Assembly (NCBI GenBank): GCA_963812475.1
Contig: CAWEVI010000054.1
Span: forward strand, 118,779 to 182,778
From: JAMXLO01 sp963812475
GTDB lineage: Bacteria > Pseudomonadota > Alphaproteobacteria > Acetobacterales > Acetobacteraceae
Reading direction: 5' to 3'
DNA: 64,000 nucleotides
Shown: piece after piece, positions 30,230 to 39,647 of the stretch
How the letters are laid out: each line of letters opens with the position of its first letter
Numbering within the stretch: position 1 is the first letter of the stretch
The notes under the pieces: generated by a model
What the model saw: only the letters and a program-made list of their open reading frames with translations
Told to the model about the DNA's origin: nothing
The model's database searches: none
Position numbers and translations under genes: made by a program

Positions 30230-33200
30230 ATGCCACATCAAGATCAGCAGGCCGATCCATCGCAAAGGCTCCAGCAAGCATTGCGATTGCATCAGGAAGA
30301 CCAATTGGAGCAAGCGGCACTTTGTTACGCAGCAATTCTCAAAGCACAGCGCAACAACTTCGATGCCATGCATTTGCTGGGTGTCCTCCACTATCAACAG
30401 GGGCGCCAAGCCGAAGCGCTCGATAAAATTCAAACCGCGTTGAAGTGGAAACCAACGAGTGTGGAGGCGTTGTCGGATTTAGGGTTGGTTTTTGAAGCAT
30501 TGGGTCAACCCCACGAGGCGCTGGCTAGCTACGACAAGGCGCTCGCCATCAGGCCGGACTACGCCGAGGCGCTCAGCAGTCGCGGCAATGCGCTCCAAGA
30601 CCTCAAACGGCCCGAAGAGGCGCTGGCCAGCTACGACAAGGCGCTCGCCATCAGGCCCGACTGCGCCGAGGCGCTCATCAATCGCGGCAATGCGCTCCAA
30701 GACCTCAAACGGCCCGAAGAGGCGCTGGCCAGCTACGACAAGGCGCTCGCCATCAGGCCCGACTGCGCCGAGGCGCTCATCAATCGCGGCAATGCGCTCC
30801 GAGACCTCAAGCGGCCCGAAGAGGCGCTGGCCAGCTACGACAAAGCGCTCGCCATCAGGCCGGACTACGCCGAGGCGCTCAGCAATCGCGGCAATGCGCT
30901 CCGAGACCTCAAGCGGCTCGAAGGGGCGCTGGCCAGCTACGACAAGGCGCTCGCCATCAGGCCCGACTACGCCGAGGCTCTCATCAATCGCGGCAATGCG
31001 CTCCAAGACCTCAAACGGCCCGAAGAGGCGCTGGCCAGCTACGACAAGGCGCTCGTCATCAGGCCCGACTACGCCGAGGCGCTCATCAATCGCGGCAATG
31101 CGTTCCGAGACCTCAAGCGGCCCGAAGAGGCGCTGGCCAGCTACGACAAAGCGCTCGCCATCAGGCCGGACTACGCCGAGGCGCTCAGCAATCGCGGCAA
31201 TGCGCTCCGAGACCTCAAGCGGCTCGAAGGGGCGCTGGCCAGCTACGACCAGGCGCTCGCCATCAGGCCCGACTACGCCGAGGCGCTCAGCAATCGCGGC
31301 AATGCGCTCCAAGATCTCAAGCGGTCCGAGGAGGCGCTGGCCAGCTACGACAAGGCGCTCGTCATCAGGCCCGACTACGCCGAGGCGCTCAACAATCGCG
31401 GCAATGCGCTCCGAGACCTCAAGCGGCCCGAGGAGGCGCTGGCCAGCTACGATAAGGCGCTCGTCATCAGGCCCGACTACGCCGAGGCGCTCAGCAATCG
31501 CGGCCTTGCGCTCCAAGACCTCAAGCAGCCCGAGCAGGCGCTAGCCAGCTACGACAAGGCGCTCGCCATCAGGCCCGACTACGCCGAGGCGCTCATCAAT
31601 CGCGGCAATGCGCTCCAAGACCTCAAGCGGCCCGAAGAGGCGCTGGCCAGCTACGACAAGGCGCTCGCCATCAGGCCCGACTACGCCGAGGCGCTCAACA
31701 ATCGCGGCAATGCGCTCCGAGACCTCAAGCGGCCCGAGGAGGCGCTGGCCAGCTACGACAAGGCACTCGCCATCAGGCCCGACTACGCCGAGGCGCTCAG
31801 CAATCGCGGCAATGCGCTCCGAGACCTCAAGCGGCCCGAGGAGGCGCTGGCCAGCTTCGACAAGGCGCTCGCCATCAGGCCCGACTACGCCGAGGCGCTC
31901 AGCAATCGCGGCAATGCGCTCCAAGATCTCAAGCGGTCCGAGGAGGCGCTGGCCAGCTACGACAAGGCGCTCGCCATCAGGCCGGACTACGCCGAGGCGC
32001 TCAGCAATCGCGGCAATGCGCTCCGAGACCTCAAGCGGTCCGAGGAGGCGCTGGCCAGCTACGATAAGGCGCTCGTCATCAGGCCCGACTACGCCGAGGC
32101 GCTCAACAATCGCGGCAATGCGCTCCGAGACCTCAAGCGGCCCGAGGAGGCGCTGGCCAGCTACGATAAGGCGCTCGTCATCAGGCCCGACTACGCCGAG
32201 GCGCTCAGCAATCGTGGCCTTGCGCTCCAAGACCTCAAGCAGCCCGAGGAGGCGCTGGTCAGCTACGACAAGGCGCTCGCCATCAGGCCCGACTACCCCG
32301 AGGCGCTCTTCAATCGTGGGCTGAACGCGTTGTTGATCGGAAATTTCTCGGCAGGATGGAGAGGTTACGAGTACCGTTGGGATCTAACACACGCGGAGGC
32401 ACGCAAGCTTCTCGCCCCCTATCCAAACTGGAAGGGCGAAGACCTTGGCGGAAAGCGGGTCATTGTTTACGAAGAACAGGGCTTAGGAGACATCATCCAA
32501 GTTTCACGGTTTCTGACGCAGCTTGTCGCTCTTAACGCTGAGGTCACATTTCTTCTGCGCTCATCCATGCACAGAATTTTGAGCGTCTCCGCCCCGTCAG
32601 TCCGTCTTGTGGCCGCGCCGCCGACAGGCGAGGTCTTCGACTTTCAGTGCGCGCTGATGAGCTTGCCCGGAACCTTTGGGACTTCGTGTGAAAACCTTCC
32701 GTCGAGCGTCCCATACCTGTTTGCGGAGGAGGGCTTGGTCGCGCACTGGCGAGAGCGCCTCGGGGACCATGGCCTGAAAATCGGGATTTGCTGGCAGGGC
32801 AATCCTCGTGGCACGGCCGATATTGGCCGCTCCTTTCCACTGCGTTGCTTTCAGCCGCTGGCGGCAATATCAGGTGTGCGGCTGATCTCGCTGCAAAAAG
32901 CGCATGGGCTCGATCAGCTTAAGAATCTGCCTTCCGGAATGGAAGTGGAAACGCTCGGCGAGGAGTTCGATGGCGGGCCGGACACCTTTATCGACACGGC
33001 CGCCATGATGTCTTGTCTTCATCTGATTATTACGCCCGATACGTCTGTCGCCCATCTGGCGGGAGCTCTCGGGCGTCCCGTCTGGGTTGTGCTCAAGCAT
33101 GTGCCAGACTGGCGGTGGATGCTGGGTCGCTCGGACAGCCCATGGTATTCGACGATGAGGCTTTATCGGCAAGCAATAAGGGATGATTGGGACAGCGTAT

Positions 33201-33262
33201 TTGACCAAGTCACAGCCGATGTAGTTTTGTTGCAGCGTAATCGTTCAGTGTGCCGCGTATAG
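30230..33262 (+). CDS. TPR-repeat protein with glycosyltransferase-like C-terminus
   Basis: 1010 aa. Residues 1-95 hold three divergent TPRs; residues 96-707 are 18 near-identical 34-residue TPRs (consensus EALASYDKALAIRPDYAEAL); residues ~708-1010 form a GT9/GT41-like domain with GWRGYEYRW, VIVYEEQGLGDIIQVSRF, KIGICWQGNPRG and a late donor-site-like LHLIITPDTSVAHLAGALGR PVWVV. TPR-GT proteins of this type modify proteins or glycans, with the TPR superhelix recruiting the acceptor. ATG 30230 has only a weak ribosome site. The repeat count is probably variable between strains. Confidence 0.85.
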   Translation: MPHQDQQADPSQRLQQALRLHQEDQLEQAALCYAAILKAQRNNFDAMHLLGVLHYQQGRQAEALDKIQTALKWKPTSVEALSDLGLVFEALGQPHEALASYDKALAIRPDYAEALSSRGNALQDLKRPEEALASYDKALAIRPDCAEALINRGNALQDLKRPEEALASYDKALAIRPDCAEALINRGNALRDLKRPEEALASYDKALAIRPDYAEALSNRGNALRDLKRLEGALASYDKALAIRPDYAEALINRGNALQDLKRPEEALASYDKALVIRPDYAEALINRGNAFRDLKRPEEALASYDKALAIRPDYAEALSNRGNALRDLKRLEGALASYDQALAIRPDYAEALSNRGNALQDLKRSEEALASYDKALVIRPDYAEALNNRGNALRDLKRPEEALASYDKALVIRPDYAEALSNRGLALQDLKQPEQALASYDKALAIRPDYAEALINRGNALQDLKRPEEALASYDKALAIRPDYAEALNNRGNALRDLKRPEEALASYDKALAIRPDYAEALSNRGNALRDLKRPEEALASFDKALAIRPDYAEALSNRGNALQDLKRSEEALASYDKALAIRPDYAEALSNRGNALRDLKRSEEALASYDKALVIRPDYAEALNNRGNALRDLKRPEEALASYDKALVIRPDYAEALSNRGLALQDLKQPEEALVSYDKALAIRPDYPEALFNRGLNALLIGNFSAGWRGYEYRWDLTHAEARKLLAPYPNWKGEDLGGKRVIVYEEQGLGDIIQVSRFLTQLVALNAEVTFLLRSSMHRILSVSAPSVRLVAAPPTGEVFDFQCALMSLPGTFGTSCENLPSSVPYLFAEEGLVAHWRERLGDHGLKIGICWQGNPRGTADIGRSFPLRCFQPLAAISGVRLISLQKAHGLDQLKNLPSGMEVETLGEEFDGGPDTFIDTAAMMSCLHLIITPDTSVAHLAGALGRPVWVVLKHVPDWRWMLGRSDSPWYSTMRLYRQAIRDDWDSVFDQVTADVVLLQRNRSVCRV
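30515..32350 (+). repeat. 18 tandem 102-bp units encoding TPRs
   Basis: Eighteen 102-bp units in frame, nearly identical even at silent positions. Units 9-10 match units 16-17 in protein sequence, including their distinctive NRGLALQDLKQPE ending, pointing to a duplication with a seven-unit (714-bp) period. Units 3-4 and 6-7 share the RLEGALAS junction. Confidence 0.95.
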
Positions 33263-33737
33263 CGCGAAGCTACAACCAATGGGCGATGATGCCCAGCTTC
33301 CTGGAATGAACGGGATCCGTGCTGTTGGCACGCGCCGAACGCGCAGGTCCGCCAGCGCCCGTCAGCCGAAGGTCAGGACGTTGCACAGCGATGACGTGCC
33401 GGCACGCCCCACGGACATGCGGCTGGACGAACCGGGATGGCCGCGATCGCCGAAACCGTCACCGCGTCCTGCACTGGCGCCGGATTGCCCCCCGCTACGA
33501 TCGCTGCGACCACACCTTCTTCTTGCGATCTGCATAGCAACTACCGTCACATTCTGCCTCGGATAGTGGGTACTGAGCCTAGGGAACGCCCCCAAGGGAC
33601 CTGACCGCGACCGTTGATGCCTCAAGCCGGCCACGGCTGGCTGAAACGTAGCACACGATCCGGCGCCCTGGCCGCGAGGGCGGTGTGGCGCGGAAAATGC
33701 GCAGAATTTCGACGGCGACTTGCCGCGCGCCTCCGGC
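33263..33737. other. Intergenic with dispersed-repeat fragments
   Basis: Holds GGGACCTGACCGCGACCGTT (33596-33615) and a short C-terminal-like piece of the repeated Cys-protein family near 33657. No gene is supported. Confidence 0.4.
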
Positions 33738-34013
33738 CTATCCGACGATGCGTAGCCCCATCATCCAAGTGCTCAGGCCGATCACTGCGATCAAGCCCGA
33801 TGCTGGGGCAATCACTCGCCACGTGCCACTGATGATGCAGGTCGAACCGGCGGCGACGTCGGCAATTACCGTTTGCCAGGGGGTTGCTCCAGCCAACGCC
33901 AGCCCGCAAGCAACTAGTCCGGCGACGTTCATCCGTGCTAGCCAGGGCCGCAACTGGAGCCGGGGGATACCATCCTCAAGGAAGAAGTAGAGGCAAATAA
34001 GAACGCCCGACAT
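33738..34013 (-). CDS. Small membrane protein
   Basis: 91 aa from ATG 34013, with AAAGGGG upstream. Three hydrophobic segments (GVLICLYFFLEDG, MNVAGLVACGLALAGA, VIAPASGLIAVIGLSTWMMG). Not recognised. Flanked on both sides by copies of the dispersed repeat. Confidence 0.5.
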   Translation of the reverse strand: MSGVLICLYFFLEDGIPRLQLRPWLARMNVAGLVACGLALAGATPWQTVIADVAAGSTCIISGTWRVIAPASGLIAVIGLSTWMMGLRIVG

Positions 34014-34204
34014 TTTGCCCCTTTGACGCTACGACCGCCCAGCGGCTTGGGGGTCGGGAGCCCTGAACAAGCGAAGCGGTCCCCCGAGGCCGCTGGACGC
34101 ACCGCGAGGGACCTGACCGCGACCGGTGATGCAGAAAGCCGGCCGCGGCTTGAGTGAGGCGGGCCGGGGATGTGTTGCCCGGCCCGCGCGTCGAATTGTC
34201 CGCG

Positions 34205-34502
34205 CTAGTTCTTGCCGCCGCCGGCAGGGGAGGAGCGCACTGGATTCGTCGCATCAGGCTGCGTTGAACCAGTCGGGCCTACGGTCCCCGGATAGGTCGG
34301 CGCGGTTTGGGTGGATGTCGCACCCATTGCGCTACCAGTCGCCGGGGTGTTCGTCTGCTGGCTTCCCGTCTGAGTGCCTGTCACGGCCTTGCTGCTGACG
34401 CCGCCGGCATCGTTTTGTTCCATCGCCGTTGCGGCTCCCGTCATCAGCAACGATGGTCACACCGAGAATCCGCATTGCCTTGGTCATGGAATTTTTTGTC
34501 AT
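34205..34502 (-). pseudogene. Secreted Thr/Ala/Gly-rich small protein, frameshifted
   Basis: From ATG 34502 (GGGAGC upstream) the signal-like MTKNSMTKAMRILGVTIVA runs into a 1-nt shift near 34445. The other frame continues LMTGAATAMEQNDAGGVSSK and a low-complexity Thr/Gly/Pro tail to 34205. Same style as the intact protein at 42343-42636. Confidence 0.5.
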
Positions 34503-34766
34503 CAAATTGCTCCCGCGCCTGATTGGGCGCCCACGACAACGCAGCGCGCCTGTGACGCGACGGTCAAGTCACGACAATTCGTTCCATCACGACCGCCCAG
34601 GCTGCCTTGGGGGCGCAGCCGGAAGCCCTGAACAAGCGGAGCGGTACCGTCGGCTTCCGTCAGACGGCCACGGCTGTCTGAGCGTATCAGGGATCGGCGC
34701 GCTCGATCAGCACGATCCGGCGCACCGGTCGGCTGGCGCCGGGAAGAGGCGCTGCGGTGGCAGGTG

Positions 34767-35078
34767 TCAGTCCCGCAACACAATGCGGCGCACCGGCCGG
34801 CTACTGACGCCCTCGATGCCGGTGAGCAGTTCCGCCTTCCCTGCGCGACCGCCGCATCCGTCGTGACGCATCCGTGCGACGATGTCGCGGATCGGCATCT
34901 CGCCATGGACCAAGTATGTCTCGGAGATCAGCCGCTCCTTGCGGCAGCGATCGCACACGATCCGCAGGAACCACGACGGGAAGGCACGCAGGGGCTCGTT
35001 CAGGGCCTGTTCACCGGTCGGCAGCGGGTCGTGGCCATAGCTGCGCCAGTGGCGTCTGGGGATCGGTCTGGCCGTCAT
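34767..35078 (-). CDS. Repeated Cys-containing protein family, copy 1
   Basis: 103 aa from ATG 35078: RHWRSYGHDPLPTGEQALNE, then FLRIVCDRCRKERL, MPIRDIVARMRHDGCGGRAG KAELLTGIEG and SSRPVRRIVLRD. A CxxC pair plus a later Cys suggest metal binding. Copies at 41230-41541 and 60757-61080 share about 75% of residues. Partial C-terminal copies lie beside it (near 34705 and 33657). Function unknown; the recurrence suggests a mobile or amplified gene. Confidence 0.7.
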   Translation of the reverse strand: MTARPIPRRHWRSYGHDPLPTGEQALNEPLRAFPSWFLRIVCDRCRKERLISETYLVHGEMPIRDIVARMRHDGCGGRAGKAELLTGIEGVSSRPVRRIVLRD

Positions 35079-35723
35079 TGTGATGGCATATTGCGCCAAG
35101 GCGGCAACTGTGTGGGCAAGGGATAAAATGATCTTTTTGCGACTTGACCACCGCTGCAACCCGGACGTTTGCGGTAATACCGTCGCTCTGAATGACGGTT
35201 TCGATGAAATCAAATCTATCTCGCCTGATAGGCTCGCACGTCGGTTGTGGCTCATGATCCCGACTGCGTTCGGTTGATCCAGATCAATGCGGGACTGGCG
35301 CGGGCGAGGAAGCTGCACGCGTTCCGCGGTGCAGAGCATGTGTAGAGGTTACTTTCAAACCTTCCGCCAGCGCTCTCCCGAGGGCTGGGGGCTTTTTCCT
35401 GTCTCGGGATGTTGACGTCGCTCGGCAGCGGGGCGCAGCGTCGGAGCGTTCCCTGTTGTGCTGTGGCAGCGGGTCGGGCTGGGCATCCCCGACCCGTTTG
35501 CTTTTGCGCATTCAGTTGCCGAGAGCGACCGCCGGGCGTTGACGCCCCTGCCCGTTGGGCGCACAGCGCTGGCGCCGGCTTGACTCCAACTGGGTCGGCC
35601 ACCTCCCTTGGCCGGCTGCCCCGTGTGCGGCCGGCTGTTTCCTCCGCTTCGCTGGCCGATCAAGCACTTGGCCTGGGGACGGATCGCTAACGCAACAGTT
35701 CCGCCCCGCGGAGGCGTAACATT
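35079..35723. other. No gene recognised
   Basis: GC-rich. Minus-strand frames at 35252-35744 have low-complexity Arg/Ser/Pro composition and no ribosome sites. No RNA gene recognised. Confidence 0.3.
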
Positions 35724-35739
35724 TATCACACCTGTGATA
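35724..35739. promoter_or_regulatory. Operator-like dyad
   Basis: TATCACA-CC-TGTGATA: perfect 7-bp arms separated by two bases in a local AT-rich stretch, about 30 bp beyond the 3' end of the leader-peptide gene. The shape fits a dimeric regulator; the regulator is unknown. Confidence 0.35.
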
Positions 35740-35768
35740 TTCATTACGCAGGAGTGTCAGTACGGTGT

Positions 35769-35966
35769 TCAGATGGGTTTGAAGTGGAATCTCCCTGAGG
35801 GGATTATGACCTCCTTGAGTAGGCTATGCGCTCCGACCGAGTCACCGCCCCTATCCGGCTGACGGCTCTGGGCGAGCACTTCACCACCCCTGTCCGGGGT
35901 TCGGCTAGCTTTACCGCCGGAGACTGCGTCAAGCTCGGCTTCAGATAGCTCGATCATTATTTCCAA
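35769..35966 (-). CDS. Putative double-glycine leader (bacteriocin-like) peptide
   Basis: 65 aa. GGAGG sits eight bases before TTG 35966; an ATG at 35957 also starts the frame. The N-terminus MIELSEAELDAVSGGK matches the E-L-x-E-L-D-x-V-S-GG leaders cleaved by peptidase-containing ABC exporters or found on RiPP/class II bacteriocin precursors. The predicted core has two SR-x-PDRGG segments. No exporter or modifying enzyme lies nearby, so export is unproven. Confidence 0.45.
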   Translation of the reverse strand: MEIMIELSEAELDAVSGGKASRTPDRGGEVLAQSRQPDRGGDSVGAHSLLKEVIIPSGRFHFKPI

Positions 35967-36198
35967 TTATCGGTCCTCCAAGTGGCTGCGGCATGGACGT
36001 GGGTTTCATCGGCAGGAATAAATGATACGACCAATCGCCAGCGTTTCGGCGCAGCAGAAGACGCCGCCACGGGGACGGATCGCCCGCCCAAACGTTTCCC
36101 CCACGGCCACCCCAGATCAAACACTTACGACGCGCGGATCGGCAACGATTTTTCCTCCCGGTTGCAGCGGGTAAAACCGGCCTCGTGGGCTACCACTC

Positions 36199-36363
36199 AC
36201 ATGGCGGCCAGTCCGCCGGCCGCGCGACGCCGTCGGGCAGCCGGGTTTTAGTATCGCCGAACGCCTTCTCGATGAGGTTGGCGCCTGCGAGGTGCGCCCC
36301 GACGAGGAAGGCGCCTTCGAGTTGCGCCCCGACGAGGTCGGCCTCGGGAATTGTGACATCGAC
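36199..36363 (-). pseudogene. Pentapeptide-repeat protein C-terminal remnant
   Basis: Frame reads ADLVGAQLEGAFLVGAHLAG ANLIEKAFGDTKTRLPDGV, the A(D/N)LxG pentapeptide pattern and the usual post-repeat T-LPDG ending. A TAA lies just upstream, so no complete gene remains. Confidence 0.55.
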
Positions 36364-36776
36364 TTACTTTGTGCACGAGCAATGGGAGTCTCGACCGGAA
36401 GACGCCGGCGAGCATCCACAGGGCCGCGCCGCAAAACATTATCCGAACAACTGTCGCGCGCGGTCAGGTTTTTGCCTTCGAACGGGCTAACGGACGCCCT
36501 GTATCTCCGGCGGGGGCTGGCCGGTTTGTCAGTAGTCTGCCACGGCGGACAGGCTGACGATGGAATTATCGCTCAGGGACGGGAACGGAACGCCCGCTCG
36601 CCGCGATACAGCCGAAACCACGGCGGGTTGCGCTCTAATGTGCCCAGACGGCGATTTTTGCCGGTTTGGCGCCCAATTTCCCGCCTTCTCGGAGCGAGGC
36701 GACCGTGCTAACGCGCGACGGCGGAGAGGATATATCCTATGAACACCCGTCCAAACGCTCGTTCACCAGCCGTTTG

Positions 36777-37463
36777 ATGTCCAGTTGGCTGACTTACTCC
36801 GCGGCTGCGGAGCGCTTTGGCGTTTCGGCCGAGGCTGTTCGGCAAATTGCGTTACGACGGAAATGGCCGCGAAGAAAGCCGAACGGCGATGACCCGGCCG
36901 GCCGTGTCCAGGTGCTTGTGCCGGACGAGGCTGAGCTCCGTCCGCGGACGCCAGTCCAACGCCCGTACGAACCCCCGTCGGACGCCCGTTCGTCTACCGA
37001 GATAGACGCTTGGCGTGAACGTGCGGAACGGGCCGAGATGGTGGCCGATCTCGAGCGTGGGCGGGCGGATCAGGCAGACGTGGACCGTCGCGCAGCCGAT
37101 ATTCGCGCCGATGTCGCGATGACACGCGCAGATCGTGCCGAGCAGGGGAGGGAAGGGGAGCGCATCCGTGCCGATGCGCTCCGTGATCGCCTGGAGGTGC
37201 TACAAGGCCAGCTCCCTGCGGCCGGGCGCGTGAGCGGCGATGTTCAAGCCGCGCGTACCGAGGCCGAGGAGCGTGCGGGACGGGCCGAGAACGATGTGTT
37301 TGAGCTGAAAGGGCAGATTGTCGCGGCCCAGGCTGCTGCGGAACAGGCCGGCCGTGAGGCCGAGGCGGCGCAGCAGGCGACGCATGCGTTCCTAGACGAA
37401 GACGCTGCCCGCCGCCGGCTTGGCGTCCTGGCGCGGCTCAGGGCGGCGTGGCGGGGGGAGTGA
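36777..37463 (+). CDS. HTH DNA-binding protein with long coiled coil
   Basis: 228 aa from ATG 36777. Residues ~3-30 (WLTYSAAAERFGVSAEAVRQ IALRRKW) form a helix-turn-helix. Residues ~80-205 are an Ala/Glu/Arg-rich coiled coil with R-A-D/E-x-A heptads. The protein ends LGVLARLRAAWRGE. The layout recalls KfrA-like plasmid proteins or mobile-element regulators; partner and target are unknown. Short copies of its C-terminal end appear near 42045 (minus) and 43850 (plus). Confidence 0.65.
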   Translation: MSSWLTYSAAAERFGVSAEAVRQIALRRKWPRRKPNGDDPAGRVQVLVPDEAELRPRTPVQRPYEPPSDARSSTEIDAWRERAERAEMVADLERGRADQADVDRRAADIRADVAMTRADRAEQGREGERIRADALRDRLEVLQGQLPAAGRVSGDVQAARTEAEERAGRAENDVFELKGQIVAAQAAAEQAGREAEAAQQATHAFLDEDAARRRLGVLARLRAAWRGE

Positions 37464-37604
37464 ATGGTCGCCCAGCAGCCATATCGTGCTCTGGTGGCAC
37501 CGTAATTGGCTGACATTGCGCTGGCCGACGCGGGGCGACACTGAGCATAGTGGCTCCAATCTAGAAAACGCCCCATGAGTGCCGCGACCTCAGCGGCAGA
37601 GCCG

Positions 37605-37760
37605 CGCAGGGTCCTCCCGAGCGCATCGAGCCGGATGCCATCCTGGAGGCGCTGATCGAATTCCGCCTCGAGCACGCGAGCTGCCGGAACTGGTTCTCGG
37701 CCGACTGCTCGCTATTTCCGCTATGGAAGGTGACTGTGCGAATTCTCCCGCATCCTTAAC
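37605..37760 (+). pseudogene. TIGR04255-family protein N-terminal fragment
   Basis: PERIEPDAILEALIEFRLEH AS is the typical opening of TIGR04255 proteins. ELPELVLGRLLAIS continues it in another frame. The rest is missing after about 37760. Confidence 0.45.
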
Positions 37761-37767
37761 ATAATGC

Positions 37768-38119
37768 GACTTAAGGCGTCGTCTTCCGGTTGAGCCGCAC
37801 CCTACCTGCGGTGATTAGCTGCATCCGCTTCACGGCAGCGCCTCCACAAGCTCTATTACCGCGGCGCAGACGGCGATCCATGCGGCGATTGCGATTGACA
37901 GATTAACCAACCACATCAGACGGCCCTCCCATATAGCCTGACGAGACGTGGCGCCCTGATCTGAGCTCGCTGACCGTCGGCGATGATCGGCTTCGCATGG
38001 CCGACCGCGTCGAGGAGGCACCAATTATTCGTGATCACTGCGCGCGCACGACGACGCCGACCTGCCAACGCCTAGGACGACGCTGGCGGCGCGTTAGGTG
38101 CGCGTCCTGCTGACGTGGC
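37768..38119. other. No gene recognised
   Basis: Left edge carries a ~30-bp sequence (37738-37767) repeated in inverted orientation at 59663-59692. Nothing else recognised. Confidence 0.35.
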
Positions 38120-38900
38120 TGGCCATGTCAGCCACCTACAGGCCGCCAAACGATACGCCATGAGCTGGCGCGGATTGCTGAAGCGACTGATGTCGCCGAG
38201 TTGGCAACCAACGTCGCCGCCACCAGTGCCATGCCGCGGAACGCTTGTAATGCCCGCACGACCGAGGCGAGAGACCAACTCGCCAGCGCCGCCTCGATGT
38301 GAGCTTCCAGACGATCGCGTCGCGCCGCCGCCGTCTCGACCGCTACAATACAGTCTTTGCTATGTGATGCGTCGCCTGTTCGAACTTCAAGCCGGCCAGC
38401 CAGCGACGATGCAGCAGCGTTCAGGCCGGACGGTTGGAATGATGGCCGTGACGCAGCACGAAGCCGGATAGTTGCTGGCGTGCCTAACGCAGGCTGCGCA
38501 CTGCCGCCAGACGCGCCCGCACGAGATCGCGGATCGCCTCATGAGCTTGATCTGGACCCGAGACCGAAGGCAGTTCACCGGCCCGGTGCAGCTTGGCGAG
38601 GTTGACCGCATCCCGTCGGTCGGTCTTGATTCGATCACCGGGCTTGCGCGGGATCAACGACGGAGCGACCACGACGCATCCGTGCCCTGCCGTGCTGAGT
38701 TGCCGCTGTATACCGTAACCGCATGGTCCGGCCTCGTAGCAGAACCGCAGACCGCGGCCGCCACGCGCCAACTTTGCAGCCAACGCCTTCAAGGCGGCCG
38801 AAGTATTCGCGATCTTGCCATACTCGTGCACGTCACTCCGAATGCCCGCCTCAGCCGGCGACCGTCCATACGCCTTCAAGAACAGTCTTCGGCGTCGCCG
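38120..38900 (-). pseudogene. IS110-family transposase remnant
   Basis: Reads ANTSAALKALAAKLARGGRG, YEAGPCGYGIQRQLS, VVVAPSLIPRKPGDRIKTDR RDAVNLAKLHRAGEL (the DEDD-type catalytic region), then other frames with RRWLAGLKFEQATHHIAKT and LEAHIEAALASWSLASVVRA. Contains TGA for Trp and several frameshifts. N-terminus and the Tnp_IS110 C-terminal serine region are missing or decayed. Confidence 0.85.
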
Positions 38901-38996
38901 TTGGTAAGTAGGCGGGCGCGGCGCTCTAATTCCTCCGCCATTACAGTAACTGAATTTCTGCCAGCACGTCGTTGTCGGTGACACTAAAGGCAAATG

Positions 38997-39022
38997 TGCG
39001 CATACGTTGCGCATACGTTGCG
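38997..39022. repeat. Iterons upstream of ribbon-helix-helix gene
   Basis: TGCGCATACGT occurs twice in tandem (38997-39007, 39008-39018) followed by TGCG. The palindromic TGCGCA core repeats every 11 bp, about one helical turn, as in operators bound cooperatively by CopG/ParD-type proteins. Confidence 0.5.
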
Positions 39023-39043
39023 CTTCGGCGCGAAGCCGTTTTT
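39022..39043 (+). terminator. Hairpin plus T-run (terminator or attenuator)
   Basis: GCTTCG / CGAAGC stem with a GCG loop (39022-39036), then CG and five T (39039-39043). It lies between the iterons and the ribbon-helix-helix coding region, so it may end transcription from upstream or attenuate the gene. Confidence 0.45.
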
Positions 39044-39080
39044 GCTAAACGTATAGGGCGGCCTCCGACAGGCCATCACC

Positions 39081-39217
39081 CGATGATCGGCTTACGGGCC
39101 GACTTACAGCTTATAGCTCGGCTAGACGCCTGGGCGCGCCGCCAGGGAATATCGCGGTCCGAAGCCATTCGGGCGCTAATCGAACAGGGTCTGGTGCCGC
39201 AATATGGGCGCCGTTGA
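39081..39217 (+). CDS. Ribbon-helix-helix (CopG-like) regulator
   Basis: IGLRADLQLIARLDAWARRQ followed by GISRSEAIRALIEQGL is a classic RHH fold, seen in antitoxins and plasmid copy-control proteins. Open sequence upstream (KRIGRPPTGHHP) matches the usual N-terminus of this group, so translation may begin farther left at GTG 38996 despite the hairpin; ATG 39081 gives only 45 aa. No toxin gene is adjacent. Confidence 0.6.
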
Positions 39218-39476
39218 CGGGGTGGCCATGTGCCGTCCCCTAAGCTGCTGAAACCTTTCCCGAATTCTATCTGGGCCAAACCCAAGACCCCGCGACCGCA
39301 GGCCCACTACCAGCCACGGCTGGCCATAGAACGCATCAGAGATCGGCGCGTTCACCGGCGCACCGGCCGCGATGCGGCGGGCGGCCATGGCTGCGGGTTT
39401 GGTGGTGATTAGGGCATCGGCGGTTAAGACGAGGTAAGCGGCGAGAAGGACAGCGAATGCCTGTGCGGGAGGGCTG

Positions 39477-39647
39477 TCATTCGTCGTCCCGAATCAAGAT
39501 GCGCCACAGGGCCAAGCTCAGCGCGACGATGACCCAGACGCCCAGCAGCTCCCTGGCCGGCGCGTTGGGCCACGCGGCCAAGAGCAGCACAATGCCGATG
39601 AACACGAGCATCATGCCGACGACAATCTCGACCTCACGCTGCGTCAT
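39477..39647 (-). CDS. Small membrane protein, second gene of pair
   Basis: 56 aa from ATG 39647, overlapping the upstream gene's stop (ATGA). Two hydrophobic helices (VVGMMLVFIGIVLLLAAW and LLGVWVIVALSLALWRIL) and an acidic C-terminus RDDE. Function unknown. Confidence 0.6.
   Translation of the reverse strand: MTQREVEIVVGMMLVFIGIVLLLAAWPNAPARELLGVWVIVALSLALWRILIRDDE

Noticed and set aside
30479..32324. Long open frames on the minus strand and in the +1 frame through the TPR array (229-350 codons)
   Set aside because: They arise because 102 bp is a multiple of three and the units are nearly identical and GC-rich; the translations are low-complexity repeats with no start signals.
30515..32350. 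Possible CRISPR-like array
   Set aside because: Repeats are contiguous 102-bp coding units without unique spacers; they encode TPRs.
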